Positions 35,656 through 46,201 are shown, counted from the first letter of the stretch. The stretch is DNA of 53,029 bases from Rhodoplanes roseus (GCF_003258865.1 NZ_NPEX01000010.1:1-53029), one strand, 5' to 3'. Notes: generated by a model not told the origin, from the sequence alone. Program-made: numbers and translations.

Positions 35656-36861
35656 ATGGCGGTTCAGGAAGCGTGCGCGCGGGCGCCTTATGCGGCCGAC
35701 GCCTCGGCGAGCCGGGGGCGGCTCCACCCGGAGCCCCCGAGTCCGGGTCGCAGCGCCTTCCGGCGGGACTGCGACCGGGTGATCCATTCGTCGGCGTTCC
35801 GGCGTCTCGCGCACAAGACCCAGGTCTTCGTCTACCACGAGGGGGACCACTTCCGGACGCGGCTGACCCACACGCTCGAGGTCACCCAGGTGGCCCGCTC
35901 GATCGCCCGCCAGCTCGGCCTGGACGAGGATCTAGCGGAAGCCTGCGCGCTCGCCCACGATCTCGGCCATCCGCCCTTCGGCCACGCCGGCGAGCGGGCG
36001 CTCGACCGCTGCCTCGCCGCCCACGGCGGCTTCGACCACAACGCCCAGACGCTCGCCGTCGTCACCCGGCTGGAGCGGCGCTATCCCGACTTCGACGGAC
36101 TCAACCTCTCGTGGGAAACGCTCGAGGGGCTGGTGAAGCACAATGGTCCCCTGGTCGGCCGGCGAGGGCAGGGCGAATTGTGCGATGCAGCACAAGCTCT
36201 TGCGCCGGTGATTCGCGATTATGATGCGCTGCACAATCTCGATTTGTGGAGCTTTCCCAGTCTCGAAGCCCAGGTCGGGGCGATCGCGGACGATATCGCT
36301 TACGATGCCCACGACATCGATGACGGGCTCCGGGCCGGACTGTTCGGCCTCGACGACCTCGCGGAGGTCGAAATTGCTGCGCACATTGTGGGGGACATTG
36401 TTGCAGCGCACAAGAATATCGATCAAGCGCGGCTGGCGCACGAGCTGATCCGCCGCCTCATCACACTGATGATCGTCGACGTGGTCGCCGAGACCACGCG
36501 CCGGATAAAAGACAACGCACCCGCGACGGTTGCGGACGTGCGGGCCGCCGAATCACCCTTGGTCGGCTTCTCGGCCAGCATGGCGACCGCCGACAAGGCC
36601 ATCAAGGCGTTCCTGTGGACCCGCATGTACCGGCATCCCCGGGTCATGACGGTCATGGGTGACGCCGAGGGCGTGCTCGCCGACCTGTTCGAGCGTTACG
36701 TCGCCGACCCCGACGCCTTGCCACCCGAGTGGCGCCACGAGCATCCCGAGCAGCCGGGCGTCCGGGCGCGCCGCATCGCCGACTTCATCGCCGGCATGAC
36801 CGACCGCTATGCCCTGATCGAGCACCGCAGGCTCTTTGACTCGACGCCGCAATTGCGTTAG
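35656..36861 (+). CDS. dgt: dGTPase-like deoxynucleoside triphosphohydrolase
   Basis: The 401-residue HD-superfamily protein has THTLEV (H72), the metal motif [16 protein letters not shown] (H101-D102) and [24 protein letters not shown] typical of Dgt proteins. It splits dNTPs into deoxynucleoside and triphosphate, tuning dNTP pools. The order erpA (divergent)-dgt-argS is a familiar block in Hyphomicrobiales. argS starts 39 bases downstream. Confidence 0.93.
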   Translation: MAVQEACARAPYAADASASRGRLHPEPPSPGRSAFRRDCDRVIHSSAFRRLAHKTQVFVYHEGDHFRTRLTHTLEVTQVARSIARQLGLDEDLAEACALAHDLGHPPFGHAGERALDRCLAAHGGFDHNAQTLAVVTRLERRYPDFDGLNLSWETLEGLVKHNGPLVGRRGQGELCDAAQALAPVIRDYDALHNLDLWSFPSLEAQVGAIADDIAYDAHDIDDGLRAGLFGLDDLAEVEIAAHIVGDIVAAHKNIDQARLAHELIRRLITLMIVDVVAETTRRIKDNAPATVADVRAAESPLVGFSASMATADKAIKAFLWTRMYRHPRVMTVMGDAEGVLADLFERYVADPDALPPEWRHEHPEQPGVRARRIADFIAGMTDRYALIEHRRLFDSTPQLR

Positions 36862-36900
36862 TGCGCGGCCGGCGACGCCGCCCCCCAGGATCGAACCAAA

Positions 36901-38697
36901 ATGCTTGAAAATACGAGCGAAACCAGCCACGTCTTCGCGGCCGTCCTGGCCCGGGTGCAGGCCGCCCTCGAGGCTCTCGTGGCCGATGAATCGTTGCCCG
37001 CCGGCATCGACCGCAGCCGCGTGCTGGTCGAGCCGCCGCGCGATGCGAGCCACGGCGACCTCGCCACCAACGCCGCCATGGTGCTGGCCAAGGAGGCCGG
37101 CCAGAAGCCGCGCGACCTGGCCGAGGCGATCGCCGAAAAGCTGCGCGCCGACGCGTGGGTTCTGCGGGTCGATATCGCCGGTCCCGGCTTCATCAATCTC
37201 ACGCTGCGGCCCGCGGTCTGGCGCGAGGCGCTGCAGGCGGCCATCGCGGCGGGATCGGACTATGCCCGGGGTACCGCCGCCGGTTCGCCCGTCAACGTGG
37301 AGTACGTCTCGGCCAACCCGACCGGGCCCATGCATGTCGGCCACTGCCGCGGCGCCGTGTTCGGCGACGCGCTGGCGAACCTGCTGGCCTTCGCGGGCCG
37401 GCCGGTGACGCGCGAGTACTACATCAACGATGCCGGCGCCCAGGTCGACGTGCTGGCCCGCTCGGCCTTCCTTCGCTACCGCGAGGCGCTCGGCCAGGAC
37501 ATCGGGCCGATCCCCGAAGGGCTCTATCCGGGCGACTATCTGGTGCCGGTCGGCCGCGCCCTCGCCGAGGCCTGCGGCCCGAGCCTCCTCGACAAGGCCG
37601 AGGCCGAGTGGCTGCCCGAGGTCAGGCGAATCGCCATCGACATGATGATGGCGATGATCCGGGACGACCTCGCCGCGCTCAACGTGCGCCACGACGAGTT
37701 CTTCTCCGAGCGCTCGCTGATCGAAGGCGACGGGGACCAGGTCGGCGCCACCATCGCCACGCTGCGGGCCGAGGGGAAGGTCTACCAGGGCCGGCTGCCG
37801 CCACCGAAGGGCGCCCCGCCGGAGGACTGGGAGGACCGCGAGCAGACCCTGTTCCGGTCGACCGGTTTCGGCGACGACATCGACCGGCCGCTGGAGAAGT
37901 CGGACGGCTCCTACACGTATTTCGCCTCCGACATCGCCTATCACAAGAACAAGGTCGCCCGCGGCTTCCTCGACCTGATCGACGTGTGGGGCGCCGATCA
38001 CGGCGGCTACATCAAGCGCATGCAGGCGGCCGTGAAGGCGGTGAGCGACGGCAAGGCGGCGCTCGACGTCAAGATCGTCCAGCTGGTCAAGTTGCTGCGG
38101 GCCGGACAGCCTGTCAAAATGTCCAAGCGGGCCGGCGACTTCGTCACGCTTCGTGAAGTGGTGGATGAAGTCGGCAAGGACGCCGTGCGGTTCATGATGC
38201 TGTACCGCAAGAACGACGCTGTGCTCGACTTCGACCTCGCCAAGGTGATCGAGCAGTCGCGCGACAACCCGGTCTTCTACGTCCAGTACGGGCATGCCCG
38301 CGCACAGTCGGTGTTCCGCAACGCCAAGGCCGTGGTGCCGGAGCTGCCGACGGATGCGGCGGCGCGTGCCGCGCTCCTCGCCGCGGTCCCGCTCGACCGG
38401 CTGGACGATCCGGGCGAGATCGCGCTGATGCGCGCCGTCGCCCAGTTCCCGCGGCTGATCGAGGCTGCGGCCGCGGCCCACGAGCCGCACCGCGTCGCCT
38501 TCTATCTTTACGAACTGGCGAGCGACTTCCACGCCCAGTACACGCGCGGCGGCAAGGACTCGCCACATTTACGTTTCATTATCCAGGATGATCCACAACT
38601 GACGTTGGCCCGTCTTGCGCTGGTTCAGGGTGTGAGCTCGGTGCTCTCCGTGGGGCTTGGTCTGCTCGGGGTCGAAGCGCCTGACGAGATGCGGTGA
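36901..38697 (+). CDS. argS: arginyl-tRNA synthetase
   Basis: The 598-residue class I enzyme has the HIGH-type motif [13 protein letters not shown] (HVGH near 146-149) and the KMSKS-type motif [10 protein letters not shown] (near 406). There is an N-terminal Arg-tRNA-binding (ADD1) domain and a C-terminal DALR anticodon domain ending [11 protein letters not shown]. It charges tRNA-Arg. It is followed at 38779 by the SPOR gene, the usual order in this group. Confidence 0.96.
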   Translation: MLENTSETSHVFAAVLARVQAALEALVADESLPAGIDRSRVLVEPPRDASHGDLATNAAMVLAKEAGQKPRDLAEAIAEKLRADAWVLRVDIAGPGFINLTLRPAVWREALQAAIAAGSDYARGTAAGSPVNVEYVSANPTGPMHVGHCRGAVFGDALANLLAFAGRPVTREYYINDAGAQVDVLARSAFLRYREALGQDIGPIPEGLYPGDYLVPVGRALAEACGPSLLDKAEAEWLPEVRRIAIDMMMAMIRDDLAALNVRHDEFFSERSLIEGDGDQVGATIATLRAEGKVYQGRLPPPKGAPPEDWEDREQTLFRSTGFGDDIDRPLEKSDGSYTYFASDIAYHKNKVARGFLDLIDVWGADHGGYIKRMQAAVKAVSDGKAALDVKIVQLVKLLRAGQPVKMSKRAGDFVTLREVVDEVGKDAVRFMMLYRKNDAVLDFDLAKVIEQSRDNPVFYVQYGHARAQSVFRNAKAVVPELPTDAAARAALLAAVPLDRLDDPGEIALMRAVAQFPRLIEAAAAAHEPHRVAFYLYELASDFHAQYTRGGKDSPHLRFIIQDDPQLTLARLALVQGVSSVLSVGLGLLGVEAPDEMR

Positions 38698-38778
38698 CCC
38701 TCGCCAGCGCGTCGGACAAGCGGTGATCCTGCCGCTGTCCGCAGTATTGAGTGGCACCGCGACCGGTGGCTGGCTGGC

Positions 38779-40584
38779 ATGGCGGATGACCGATATCGTC
38801 GAACCGACGGGGCAGGTGCGGCGGCGGCACGGGGAGCGGCCCGTCCGGATCCCGCTTCCGATCCGTTGGTCGAGCTCGCGCGCCTGATCGGCCAGAACGA
38901 TCCGGTCTCCTACGAGCCGAGCAGCCGCGCCCTGCGGGCGCGCGAAGGCGTGACGCGCGACGGGGTGGAGAGCCGGATCGAGCGCTCGGCCGCAATCACG
39001 CCGCGTCGCAGCGAGCCCGTCGCGGCTCCGCGTGCGCCCGAGCCGCGCGTGTCCGAGCCGCGTGCGCCCGAGCCGCGCTATTCGGAGCCGGAAGCCGGCT
39101 ATTCCGATCCTCGTCTCGATCAATCCGGCTACGGGCAGTCCGGCTACGATTCGGCCGCGAGCGATCCCCGCTACGATCCGCGCTACGCCGAACCGCAGGC
39201 CGATCCCGATCAGCGCTATGCCGACCAGCGCTACGACGGCTACACGGATCCGCCGCGTCCCTCCGGCGCCGACCAGCGCCGCAACGATCCGCCGGCCTGG
39301 CTGTCCGCCGGCCGTGCTCCCGACGTGCCGCCGGAGCCACGGGCGACCAGCGGCGGCTGGCGAACACCGCGGGCGCGCGATGCCGCGCCGCCCCAGGCCG
39401 CCCCCGCCCCCGAAGCGGGCTTCGATCTTTACGCCGGCCAACGCAGCCAGCCCGATCCTTACGCGGCCGATCCTTACGCTGCGGACCCTTACGCCTCGGA
39501 GCCGTATGCGGTGGACCCGCACGGCGGCCGGCCGTTGGACGTCCGCAACACGGCGACCGAGCCGATGTTCCCGACCGGCACCGAGCCGCTCGCGCTCGGT
39601 CGGGGCGAGGGCGAGTACGACCCGCGTTACGCGCCCGCCGCCGACGGCGCCTTCGAGACCGGCGAGTATTACGATCCCGAGCGCGCCCGCGAGCCCTATC
39701 CGGCGGCCGGCACGGGTGATCCCTATGCCGCCGCTGCCGGCTCTCGGGAGCGGCCGCGATCGCGCCGCAGCGGCGTCGCCATCGCGGCGGCCATCATGGC
39801 GCTCGCCGTGGTCGGCACGGCCGGCGCCTACGGCTACCGTGCCCTCAAGGGCGGCGGCGTGCGCGACACGGCCCCGCCGGTGATCCGGGCCGACACCTCG
39901 CCCAAGAAGATCGCCTCGGCGGTCCAGGGCGGCGACAAGCAGATTTACGAGCGCATCGGTGGTGGTCAGAACGAGCGGATGGTCCCGCGCGAGGAGCAGC
40001 CGGTCGCGATCCGTGACGCGACGGCCGCCGGCGGCGACGCCACCTCGAACCTGCCGCCGGTCGTGAGCGCGCCCGCCACGGTGCCGTCCGCGACACCAGG
40101 CGAGCCGAAGAAGATCCGCACCGTCACCATCCGGCCCGACGGCGAAGGCAACACGAAGCCGCCCGCCGCGACGCCGGTCGCTCCGGCCGCAGCGGCCCGT
40201 CCGGCCGCGGCGCGTCCCGCGACCCCGGCGGCGGCCGCCCCGATGGCGATCACGCCGCAGGCCGCGCCTGCGCCGGCTGCCGCCGCGCCGGCCCGGTCCG
40301 CCATGGCGACCCCGACGCCGAGCGCCGCCGAGACCGGCAACTACGTCGTCCAGCTCTCCGCCCAGAAGACGCCGGAGGAGGCCCGCGCCTCGTTCCGCGC
40401 CATGCAGGCGAAGTATCCGTCGGTCCTGTCGGACCGCCAGGTCCTGGTGAAGAAGAAGGACCTGGGCAGCAAGGGCGTCTATTACGGCAGCCAGGTCGGC
40501 CCCTTCGCCAGCCGCCAGGATGCGGTCTCCCTGTGCGAGAGCCTCAAGTCCGCCGGCGGCAACTGCCTCGTCCAGCGCAACTGA
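38779..40584 (+). CDS. SPOR-domain cell-division/peptidoglycan-binding protein
   Basis: The 601-residue bitopic protein has an unusually long, disordered N-terminal part (about 1-330) rich in Pro, Arg, Tyr and Asp. It contains tandem motifs: two 30-base units RAPEPRVSEP/RAPEPRYSEP (39031-39090) and four 15-base DPYAA-like units (39454-39513). A single membrane helix (about 333-352, VAIAAAIMALAVVGTAGAYG) is followed by a Pro/Ala-rich periplasmic linker and a C-terminal SPOR domain (YVVQLSAQKTPEEARASF to the end). SPOR domains bind denuded glycan at division sites. No good ribosome site precedes the ATG. It lies between argS and nagZ, as in related genomes. Confidence 0.88.
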   Translation: MADDRYRRTDGAGAAAARGAARPDPASDPLVELARLIGQNDPVSYEPSSRALRAREGVTRDGVESRIERSAAITPRRSEPVAAPRAPEPRVSEPRAPEPRYSEPEAGYSDPRLDQSGYGQSGYDSAASDPRYDPRYAEPQADPDQRYADQRYDGYTDPPRPSGADQRRNDPPAWLSAGRAPDVPPEPRATSGGWRTPRARDAAPPQAAPAPEAGFDLYAGQRSQPDPYAADPYAADPYASEPYAVDPHGGRPLDVRNTATEPMFPTGTEPLALGRGEGEYDPRYAPAADGAFETGEYYDPERAREPYPAAGTGDPYAAAAGSRERPRSRRSGVAIAAAIMALAVVGTAGAYGYRALKGGGVRDTAPPVIRADTSPKKIASAVQGGDKQIYERIGGGQNERMVPREEQPVAIRDATAAGGDATSNLPPVVSAPATVPSATPGEPKKIRTVTIRPDGEGNTKPPAATPVAPAAAARPAAARPATPAAAAPMAITPQAAPAPAAAAPARSAMATPTPSAAETGNYVVQLSAQKTPEEARASFRAMQAKYPSVLSDRQVLVKKKDLGSKGVYYGSQVGPFASRQDAVSLCESLKSAGGNCLVQRN

Positions 40585-40705
40585 GCGCCCGAGACACTGA
40601 GCGCTCGAACGGCCCGGCTGCGCGGCTTGCGCGCGCCGGACGGCTCGCGCGCGTCCCCCGGGTGAGCCGGACGGGGGATAAGTGCCTCCCGGCGGTGCGC
40701 GTGCT

Positions 40706-40734
40706 TTGACCTCGGCGCCGCGGACCGGGATAAA
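40706..40734 (+). promoter_or_regulatory. housekeeping promoter of nagZ
   Basis: TTGACC (40706-40711), 17 bases, then GATAAA (40729-40734): a good sigma-70 pair for alphaproteobacteria. The expected transcription start is about seven bases further on, at or just before the nagZ ATG (40742), which has no Shine-Dalgarno. The message may therefore be leaderless. Confidence 0.5.
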
Positions 40735-40741
40735 CGGCGCC

Positions 40742-41764
40742 ATGACGGCTCGTGCGTTCATCACCGGGGTGGCCGGAACTCGCCTGACCGACGCCGAGCG
40801 CCAGTTCGTGCGCGGGGCGCGGCCGTGGGGCCTCATCCTGTTCAAGCGGAATGTTTCGGATCCGGCGCAAGTCTCGGCGCTGGTTGACGAGTTTCGGGAT
40901 GCCGCGGGGGCCGAGGCGGCCGTCCTGGTCGACCAGGAGGGCGGCCGGGTGCAGCGCCTCGGGCCGCCGCACTGGCCGGCCTATCCGGCCGGTGCCTGGT
41001 ACGGCGCGCAGTTCGCCCGCGATCCGCAGACGGGCTTGGCCGCCGCGCGACTGGGCGCACGGCTGATCGCCGCCGACCTCGCCGCGCTCGGCATCACGGT
41101 CGACTGCCTGCCGGTCGCCGACGTGCCGGCGCCCGAGGGCGACTCGGTGATCGGCGACCGCGCCTACGGCGTCACGGCTGCGGCCGTCGCGGCCGTCGCC
41201 GGGGCGATCGCCGAGGGGCTCCTGGCCGGCGGCGTGCTGCCGGTGGTCAAGCATCTGCCCGGGCACGGGCGCGCGGCGTGCGACAGCCACAAGGCCCTGC
41301 CGGTGGTCCAGGCCGGCCGCGAGACGCTCGATCGCACCGACTTCGAGACGTTCCGGCGGCTGGCCGGCCTGCCGCTCGGGATGACGGCGCATGTGGTGTA
41401 CACGGCCGTCGATCCGGAGCGCCCGGCGACGCTGTCGCCGACCGTCATCGCCGACGTGATTCGCGGTGCGATCGGCTTCGCGGGCGCCCTGATGAGCGAC
41501 GACCTCTCGATGGGCGCGCTGTCCGGAACGATCGCCGAGCGGACCCGCGGGGCGCTCGCGGCGGGCTGCGATCTGGCCTTGCATTGCAACGGCATTCTCG
41601 TGGAAATGGAAGAGGTTGCCGCTGAGGCTCCGGCGCTGTCCGGAGCGGCCGCGGCGCGCTGCGCGGCGGCGCTCGCCGGCCGCCCGAGACCCGACGCCCG
41701 GGACCTCGCCGAGGCGAGGGCGTCGTTTTCCCGTATGATTGCCGCGTCTGCAGCCGCAGGGTGA
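40742..41764 (+). CDS. nagZ: beta-N-acetylhexosaminidase (NagZ, GH3)
   Basis: The 340-residue cytosolic enzyme belongs to glycoside hydrolase family 3: LVDQEGGRVQRL, VIGDRAYG and the NagZ loop KHLPGHGRAACDSHKALP (near 169-186) with the catalytic His-Asp pair. MSDDLSMGAL holds the nucleophile Asp. It removes GlcNAc from anhydromuropeptides during peptidoglycan recycling. The start at 40742 is preferred to an upstream in-frame GTG at 40682 because the family starts here. Its stop overlaps the scpA GTG by four bases. Confidence 0.94.
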   Translation: MTARAFITGVAGTRLTDAERQFVRGARPWGLILFKRNVSDPAQVSALVDEFRDAAGAEAAVLVDQEGGRVQRLGPPHWPAYPAGAWYGAQFARDPQTGLAAARLGARLIAADLAALGITVDCLPVADVPAPEGDSVIGDRAYGVTAAAVAAVAGAIAEGLLAGGVLPVVKHLPGHGRAACDSHKALPVVQAGRETLDRTDFETFRRLAGLPLGMTAHVVYTAVDPERPATLSPTVIADVIRGAIGFAGALMSDDLSMGALSGTIAERTRGALAAGCDLALHCNGILVEMEEVAAEAPALSGAAAARCAAALAGRPRPDARDLAEARASFSRMIAASAAAG

Positions 41765-42867
41765 ACACAGGCCCCATGACCGACGACTCCGGCCCCGAGC
41801 AATCCGGCACCGAGGTGCCCGACCCCGACGCCTCCGGCTCCGCGCAGCAGGCGGATGCTTCGCCGTCGGCCGTCGAGGAGACGGTCGCGGCCGACGTGAG
41901 CGCGGCCGAAGCCGGCGACGAGACGGCAGTGGCCGAAACGGCAGTGGCCGAGACGGCTGCAGCGGCCGAGCCGGCTACAGCGGAGGGCGCGGCGGCTCCG
42001 GCCGGCGCGGCGGCGGCCGGCCTCGATCCGTCCGGCCAGTATCCGGCCGAGGTGGTCGATCCCGACCGGGCGGCCGGCGAGCCGGCCCTGATCGTCGACG
42101 TCGAAGGCTTCGAAGGTCCGCTCGACCTCCTGCTCGCGCTCGCCCGCCAGCAGAAGGTCGATCTCCACAAGATCTCCATCCTGGCGCTGGCCGAGCAGTA
42201 TCTGGTCTTCATCGAGGAGGCCCGGCGGCTGCGGCTCGAGCTCGCCGCCGACTATCTCGTGATGGCGGCCTGGCTCGCCTACCTGAAGTCGCGCCTGCTG
42301 CTGCCCGAGGGCAGCGAGCCGGAGGGCATCAGCGCCACCGACATGGCGGCCGCCCTGGCGCTGCGCCTGAAGCGCCTCGAGGCGATCCGCGACGCCGCCG
42401 CCAAGCTGATGAGCCGGCCGCAGCTCGGCCGCGAGGTGTTCGGCCGGGGCGATCCCGAGCCGATCGAGGAGATCAAGCGTCCCGAGTGGTCGGCGACGCT
42501 CTACGACCTCCTCTCCGCCTATGCGACGCAGCGGCAGCGCCAGGCGCTCTCCCACGTGCGCATGCGCAAGCGCAACGTCTGGTCGCTCTCGGATGCCCGC
42601 ACGGTGCTGCAGCGCCTGCTCGGCGCGTCCGCCGCCGAGGACTGGAGCGTGCTCGACGGCTTCCTGGTCACCTACGCGGTCGAGCCGTCGATGCGGCCGA
42701 CCGTCTATGCCTCCAGCCTTGCCGCCCTGCTGGAGCTGGTGCGCGAGGGCGTGATGGATGTCCATCAGCCCACCGCATTCGCGCCCATCTATGTGCGCAA
42801 GCACATGGCGGTACCCGACGACGACCCGCCGCCGCCGCCGTCCGCGGCGAGCGAGGCCGTCCAATGA
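41761..42867 (+). CDS. scpA: segregation and condensation protein A
   Basis: The 368-residue kleisin has about 95 extra N-terminal residues that are acidic and Ala-rich, including a tandem 15-base duplication (AVAET, 41926-41955). The ScpA core begins at VDVEGFEGPLDLLLALARQ and includes ILALAEQYL and LVMAAWLAYLKSRLLLP. It bridges the SMC ATPase with ScpB to compact and segregate the chromosome. GTG at 41761 overlaps the nagZ stop by four bases; ATG at 41776 is an alternative. scpB follows in the same operon. Confidence 0.92.
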   Translation: MNTGPMTDDSGPEQSGTEVPDPDASGSAQQADASPSAVEETVAADVSAAEAGDETAVAETAVAETAAAAEPATAEGAAAPAGAAAAGLDPSGQYPAEVVDPDRAAGEPALIVDVEGFEGPLDLLLALARQQKVDLHKISILALAEQYLVFIEEARRLRLELAADYLVMAAWLAYLKSRLLLPEGSEPEGISATDMAAALALRLKRLEAIRDAAAKLMSRPQLGREVFGRGDPEPIEEIKRPEWSATLYDLLSAYATQRQRQALSHVRMRKRNVWSLSDARTVLQRLLGASAAEDWSVLDGFLVTYAVEPSMRPTVYASSLAALLELVREGVMDVHQPTAFAPIYVRKHMAVPDDDPPPPPSAASEAVQ

Positions 42868-42883
42868 GCAGGGGATGTCCGAT

Positions 42884-44188
42884 ATGAGCCGCGACGGATG
42901 GCGGATTGCGAAACTGGCCGAAGAGGCGACCATGGTCCCCGACAACGAAGCGGGCGAGGGGAACACCCGCGAGCCGATCCCGGCCGCGGACGAGGCGCGT
43001 GCCCCGGCCGAGCGGAAGACCACGGCCCGGAAGTCCAGGAAGGGCGGAAAGGTCGATGCGGCCCCTGCGGCGCCGGGGGGCGAGCCCGAGGATTCGGCGG
43101 TGGCTGCCGTGACGACGGACCACGTGTCCCCGGAGGCCGAGCCGGTGGACATATCCCGGGTGGACGACGAATTCCGGGCGGACGCCGAGTCGGGTGAGAT
43201 CGAGTCGGACGAGATCGAGTCCGAGGTCGTCGAACCGGACGAGGTCGACGAGGCCGAGGTCGCGGCCGAGCGTGAGGAGAGCGACGAGGTCGATGTCGCC
43301 GCCGTCGGTCTCGCCGCCTCCGAGGAGGACGCGGCGGAGGACGCCGAGACGGCCGACCCCACGACGGCCGAAGTCGCGACGGCCGAAGTCGTGACAGTCG
43401 AAAGCGAGTCGGACGAGCCCGCCGCGGCGGTGGTCGAGGCGGACTTCGTGGAGGACGACGAGGGTCCCGAGACCCGGCCCGACGAGCTGCGGCTGATCGA
43501 GGCGCTGCTGTTCGCCGCCTCCGAGCCCATCGAGGAGAAGGCGCTGGGCAAGCGCCTGCCGGCCGGCACCGACGTCCATGCCGGTCTCAAGCGGCTGCAG
43601 CTCGAATATGCGCCGCGCGGCGTGAACCTCGTGCGCATCGGCACCAAATGGACGTTCCGCACCGCCAACGACCTCGCCTGGCTGCTCACCCACGAGGCCT
43701 CCGAGCCCAAGAAGCTGTCGCGGGCCGCGGTCGAGACGCTGGCCATCATCGCCTATCACCAGCCCGTCACCCGGGCCGAGATCGAGGAGATCCGCGGCGT
43801 CGCGGTCGCCAAGGGCACCATCGACGTGCTGCTGGAGACCGGCTGGATTCGTCCGCGCGGCCGCCGCAAGGCACCGGGCCGGCCGCTCACCTACGGGACG
43901 ACCGACCAGTTCCTCTCGCATTTCGGCCTGGAGGCGCTCGGCGACCTGCCGGGGCTCGACGAGCTCAAGGGCGCCGGCCTGTTCGACGGCCAGCTCCCGT
44001 CCGGCTTCGGCGTGCCCAACCCGTCCGACGATCCGGCGCTGCGCGACGACGAGGATCCGATCGATGCCGTCGAGCTCGACCTCGGGCTCGCGCCGCGAGT
44101 CGAGGACGCGCCGGCCGGGGAAAGTGCCGAGCCGGGCGAGGCCGGCGAGCCCGCGTCGGAGGCTCCGGCCCGCGAAGAGGGCGATTGA
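42884..44188 (+). CDS. scpB: segregation and condensation protein B
   Basis: This 434-residue protein is about twice the usual ScpB length. Residues 1 to about 195 are a highly acidic Glu/Asp/Ala/Val-rich extension with repeated EIESDE and ATAEV motifs. The two winged-helix domains follow (RLIEALLFAASEPIEEKAL; LSRAAVETLAIIAYHQPVTRAEIEEIRG), and the end is another acidic tail. The start at 42884 has AGGGG nine bases upstream; ATG at 42875 is possible. ScpB pairs dimerise and clamp ScpA in the SMC complex. Confidence 0.9.
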   Translation: MSRDGWRIAKLAEEATMVPDNEAGEGNTREPIPAADEARAPAERKTTARKSRKGGKVDAAPAAPGGEPEDSAVAAVTTDHVSPEAEPVDISRVDDEFRADAESGEIESDEIESEVVEPDEVDEAEVAAEREESDEVDVAAVGLAASEEDAAEDAETADPTTAEVATAEVVTVESESDEPAAAVVEADFVEDDEGPETRPDELRLIEALLFAASEPIEEKALGKRLPAGTDVHAGLKRLQLEYAPRGVNLVRIGTKWTFRTANDLAWLLTHEASEPKKLSRAAVETLAIIAYHQPVTRAEIEEIRGVAVAKGTIDVLLETGWIRPRGRRKAPGRPLTYGTTDQFLSHFGLEALGDLPGLDELKGAGLFDGQLPSGFGVPNPSDDPALRDDEDPIDAVELDLGLAPRVEDAPAGESAEPGEAGEPASEAPAREEGD

Positions 44189-44368
44189 GCCGAGCGGCAC
44201 CGCCCGACGTTCCGTCACGGCGGCGCGCCGGCCGGCAACCATATGTCGGGGCGTGCGCAATCGACGCGTGGGCGGTCCTTGTTTTTGGCGGACCGTCCGC
44301 CTAGTTTCTCGACAAAACCGAAGGCGAGCCCCCCGAAACGCGCGGCCCGTCGGTTGGAGGGTATTCCG

Positions 44369-44623
44369 ATGGGTTCCATGAGCATCTGGCATTGGATCAT
44401 CGTCATCGGCGTGGTCTTGCTGCTGTTCGGCCGCGGCAAGATCTCCGAGATGATGGGCGACGTCGCCCAGGGCATCAAAGCCTTCAAGAAGGGCATGAGC
44501 GACGAGGACACCGCCAAGGTGGAGCCCGCCAAGCCGGCCGAGCCGGTGCGGACCATCGACCACCAGGCGCCGCCGGCCGCACAGGCGACCCAGACGCAGC
44601 CCGAGAGCCGTAAGGTCGGCTGA
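44369..44623 (+). CDS. tatA: Sec-independent translocase subunit TatA
   Basis: The 84-residue protein has one short N-terminal membrane helix ([15 protein letters not shown]), the FG hinge (LLFGRGKI), an amphipathic helix with basic residues ([14 protein letters not shown]) and a polar, Gln/Pro-rich tail. TatA multimers form the variable pore that carries folded twin-arginine substrates. TTGGAGGG precedes the ATG. A weak promoter, TTGTTT-N17-TAGTTT (44279-44307), lies upstream. tatB and tatC follow. Confidence 0.94.
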   Translation: MGSMSIWHWIIVIGVVLLLFGRGKISEMMGDVAQGIKAFKKGMSDEDTAKVEPAKPAEPVRTIDHQAPPAAQATQTQPESRKVG

Positions 44624-44810
44624 ACGGCGTCGTCGTCCCGGGCCGATCCCGGCGATCTCGCGGCTCGCCTGCCGAGCCGCTTGAACCCACCGTCGTTCTG
44701 CGGCAAACCGCTGGGCGTCGCGCCGGCGCACGGCCGGCCCATTGCGGGGCACGCGTCGACGGATCTCCTCCGCGAGGACGTCCGTCGGGCACGTGACCGT
44801 CGGAGCCATG

Positions 44811-45386
44811 ATGTTCGATATCGGGTGGAGTGAGCTCCTGCTCATCGGTGTGGTCGCGCTGATCGCGATCGGGCCGAAGGAGCTGCCGGGCGTTCTGCGC
44901 GCCGTCGGGCAGTGGACGACCAAGATTCGCCGCATGGCGGCCGAGTTCCAGGGCCAGTTCCAGGAGGCCCTGCGCGAGGCCGAGATGGCCGACCTCAAGA
45001 AGCAGGTCGACGAGCTCAACGACACCGCGCGCAGCTTCACCAATTTCGATCCGCTGGCCGAGACGCCGAAGCCCGCGAGCCCGGCGCCGACGACCACCGA
45101 GGCGAGCGCTTCGGAGCCCGTGGCGGCGCTGCCGGGGCCCGAGCCCGTGACGTCTCCTGAGCCCACCCCGTCGGTCGAGCCTCCGGCCGCCGCCGAGCAG
45201 GCCCCCGTCGCGGCCGCCAGCCCGGAGCCGGTCGCCGGGGCCGCCGCTGTACCGGCCGAGATGCCGTCGGTGCCTGTGCCCGATCCCAAGCCCCATCCTC
45301 TGCCCGAGCCTGCGCCCGCCGCTGTGTCCGAGGCGCCGATACGCAACGCCGGCGAAGCCACGCCGTCTCAGGACCGCCCGGCATGA
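44811..45386 (+). CDS. tatB: Sec-independent translocase subunit TatB
   Basis: The 191-residue protein starts [27 protein letters not shown], the TatB signature with Glu8 in the membrane helix and the GP hinge. An amphipathic helix and a long Pro/Ala/Glu-rich tail follow (from about residue 75). It forms the signal-recognition complex with TatC. The double ATG at 44808/44811 has GGAG just before it; the second is at the better distance. Its stop overlaps the tatC start by four bases. Confidence 0.93.
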   Translation: MFDIGWSELLLIGVVALIAIGPKELPGVLRAVGQWTTKIRRMAAEFQGQFQEALREAEMADLKKQVDELNDTARSFTNFDPLAETPKPASPAPTTTEASASEPVAALPGPEPVTSPEPTPSVEPPAAAEQAPVAAASPEPVAGAAAVPAEMPSVPVPDPKPHPLPEPAPAAVSEAPIRNAGEATPSQDRPA

Positions 45387-46201
45387 CCCACGAGGACATC
45401 GAGGCGACCAAGGCGCCGCTGATGGACCACCTGATCGAGCTGCGCTCGCGGCTGATCAAGTCCCTCGTCGCCTTCGCGATCATGTTCATTCTCTGCTTCG
45501 CCTTCGCCAAGCAGATCTACAACGTCCTGGTGTGGCCGTTCGTGTGGATCGCCGGGCCGGAGAACTCCAAGTTCATCTACACGGCGCTGCTGGAGTACTT
45601 CGTCACCCAGCTCAAGCTCGCGATGTTCGGCGCCGTGTTCCTGGCGTTTCCGGTGATCGCCAGCCAGATCTACATGTTCGTGGCGCCCGGCCTGTATCGC
45701 CACGAGCGGCAGGCCTTCCTGCCTTACCTGGTGGCGACCCCGGTGTTCTTCGTGCTCGGCTCGGCGGTCGTCTATTTCGTCGTGATGCCGATGATCGTGC
45801 GCTTCTCGCTCGGCATGCAGCAGCTCGGCGGCCCGGAAACGGCATCGATCGCGCTGCTGCCCAAGGTCGGCGAGTATCTGTCGCTGCTGATGAGCCTGAT
45901 TCTCGCGTTCGGGGTGGCGTTCCAGCTTCCGGTGATCCTGACGCTGCTCGGCCGGATCGGCATCGTCACGGCCGAGATGCTCAAGTCCAAGCGGCGCTAC
46001 TTCATCGTCGGCGCCTTCGTGATCGCCGCCGTGCTGACCCCGCCCGACGTGCTCTCGCAGCTCTCCCTGGCGATTCCGCTGATGGTCCTCTACGAGGGCG
46101 CCATCATCGCGGTCGGCATCGTCGAGAAGAAGGTGCAAGCCGAGAAGGACGCCAAGGCGGCGGGTGATCCGCCCGATCCGGCCGGGACGCCGACCGGCTG
46201 A
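45383..46201 (+). CDS. tatC: Sec-independent translocase subunit TatC
   Basis: The 272-residue protein has six membrane segments and the conserved N-terminal region [15 protein letters not shown], with the Glu and Arg used to read the twin-arginine motif. The first periplasmic loop and [20 protein letters not shown] follow the family closely. TatC is the core receptor for RR signal peptides. It overlaps tatB by four bases. serS starts 131 bases later, with its own promoter candidate. Confidence 0.95.
   Translation: MTHEDIEATKAPLMDHLIELRSRLIKSLVAFAIMFILCFAFAKQIYNVLVWPFVWIAGPENSKFIYTALLEYFVTQLKLAMFGAVFLAFPVIASQIYMFVAPGLYRHERQAFLPYLVATPVFFVLGSAVVYFVVMPMIVRFSLGMQQLGGPETASIALLPKVGEYLSLLMSLILAFGVAFQLPVILTLLGRIGIVTAEMLKSKRRYFIVGAFVIAAVLTPPDVLSQLSLAIPLMVLYEGAIIAVGIVEKKVQAEKDAKAAGDPPDPAGTPTG

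Noticed and set aside
42668-45361. 897-codon minus-strand frame opposite scpB, tatA and tatB
   Set aside because: Crosses three genuine sense genes and contains only Arg/Gly/Leu-rich sequence.
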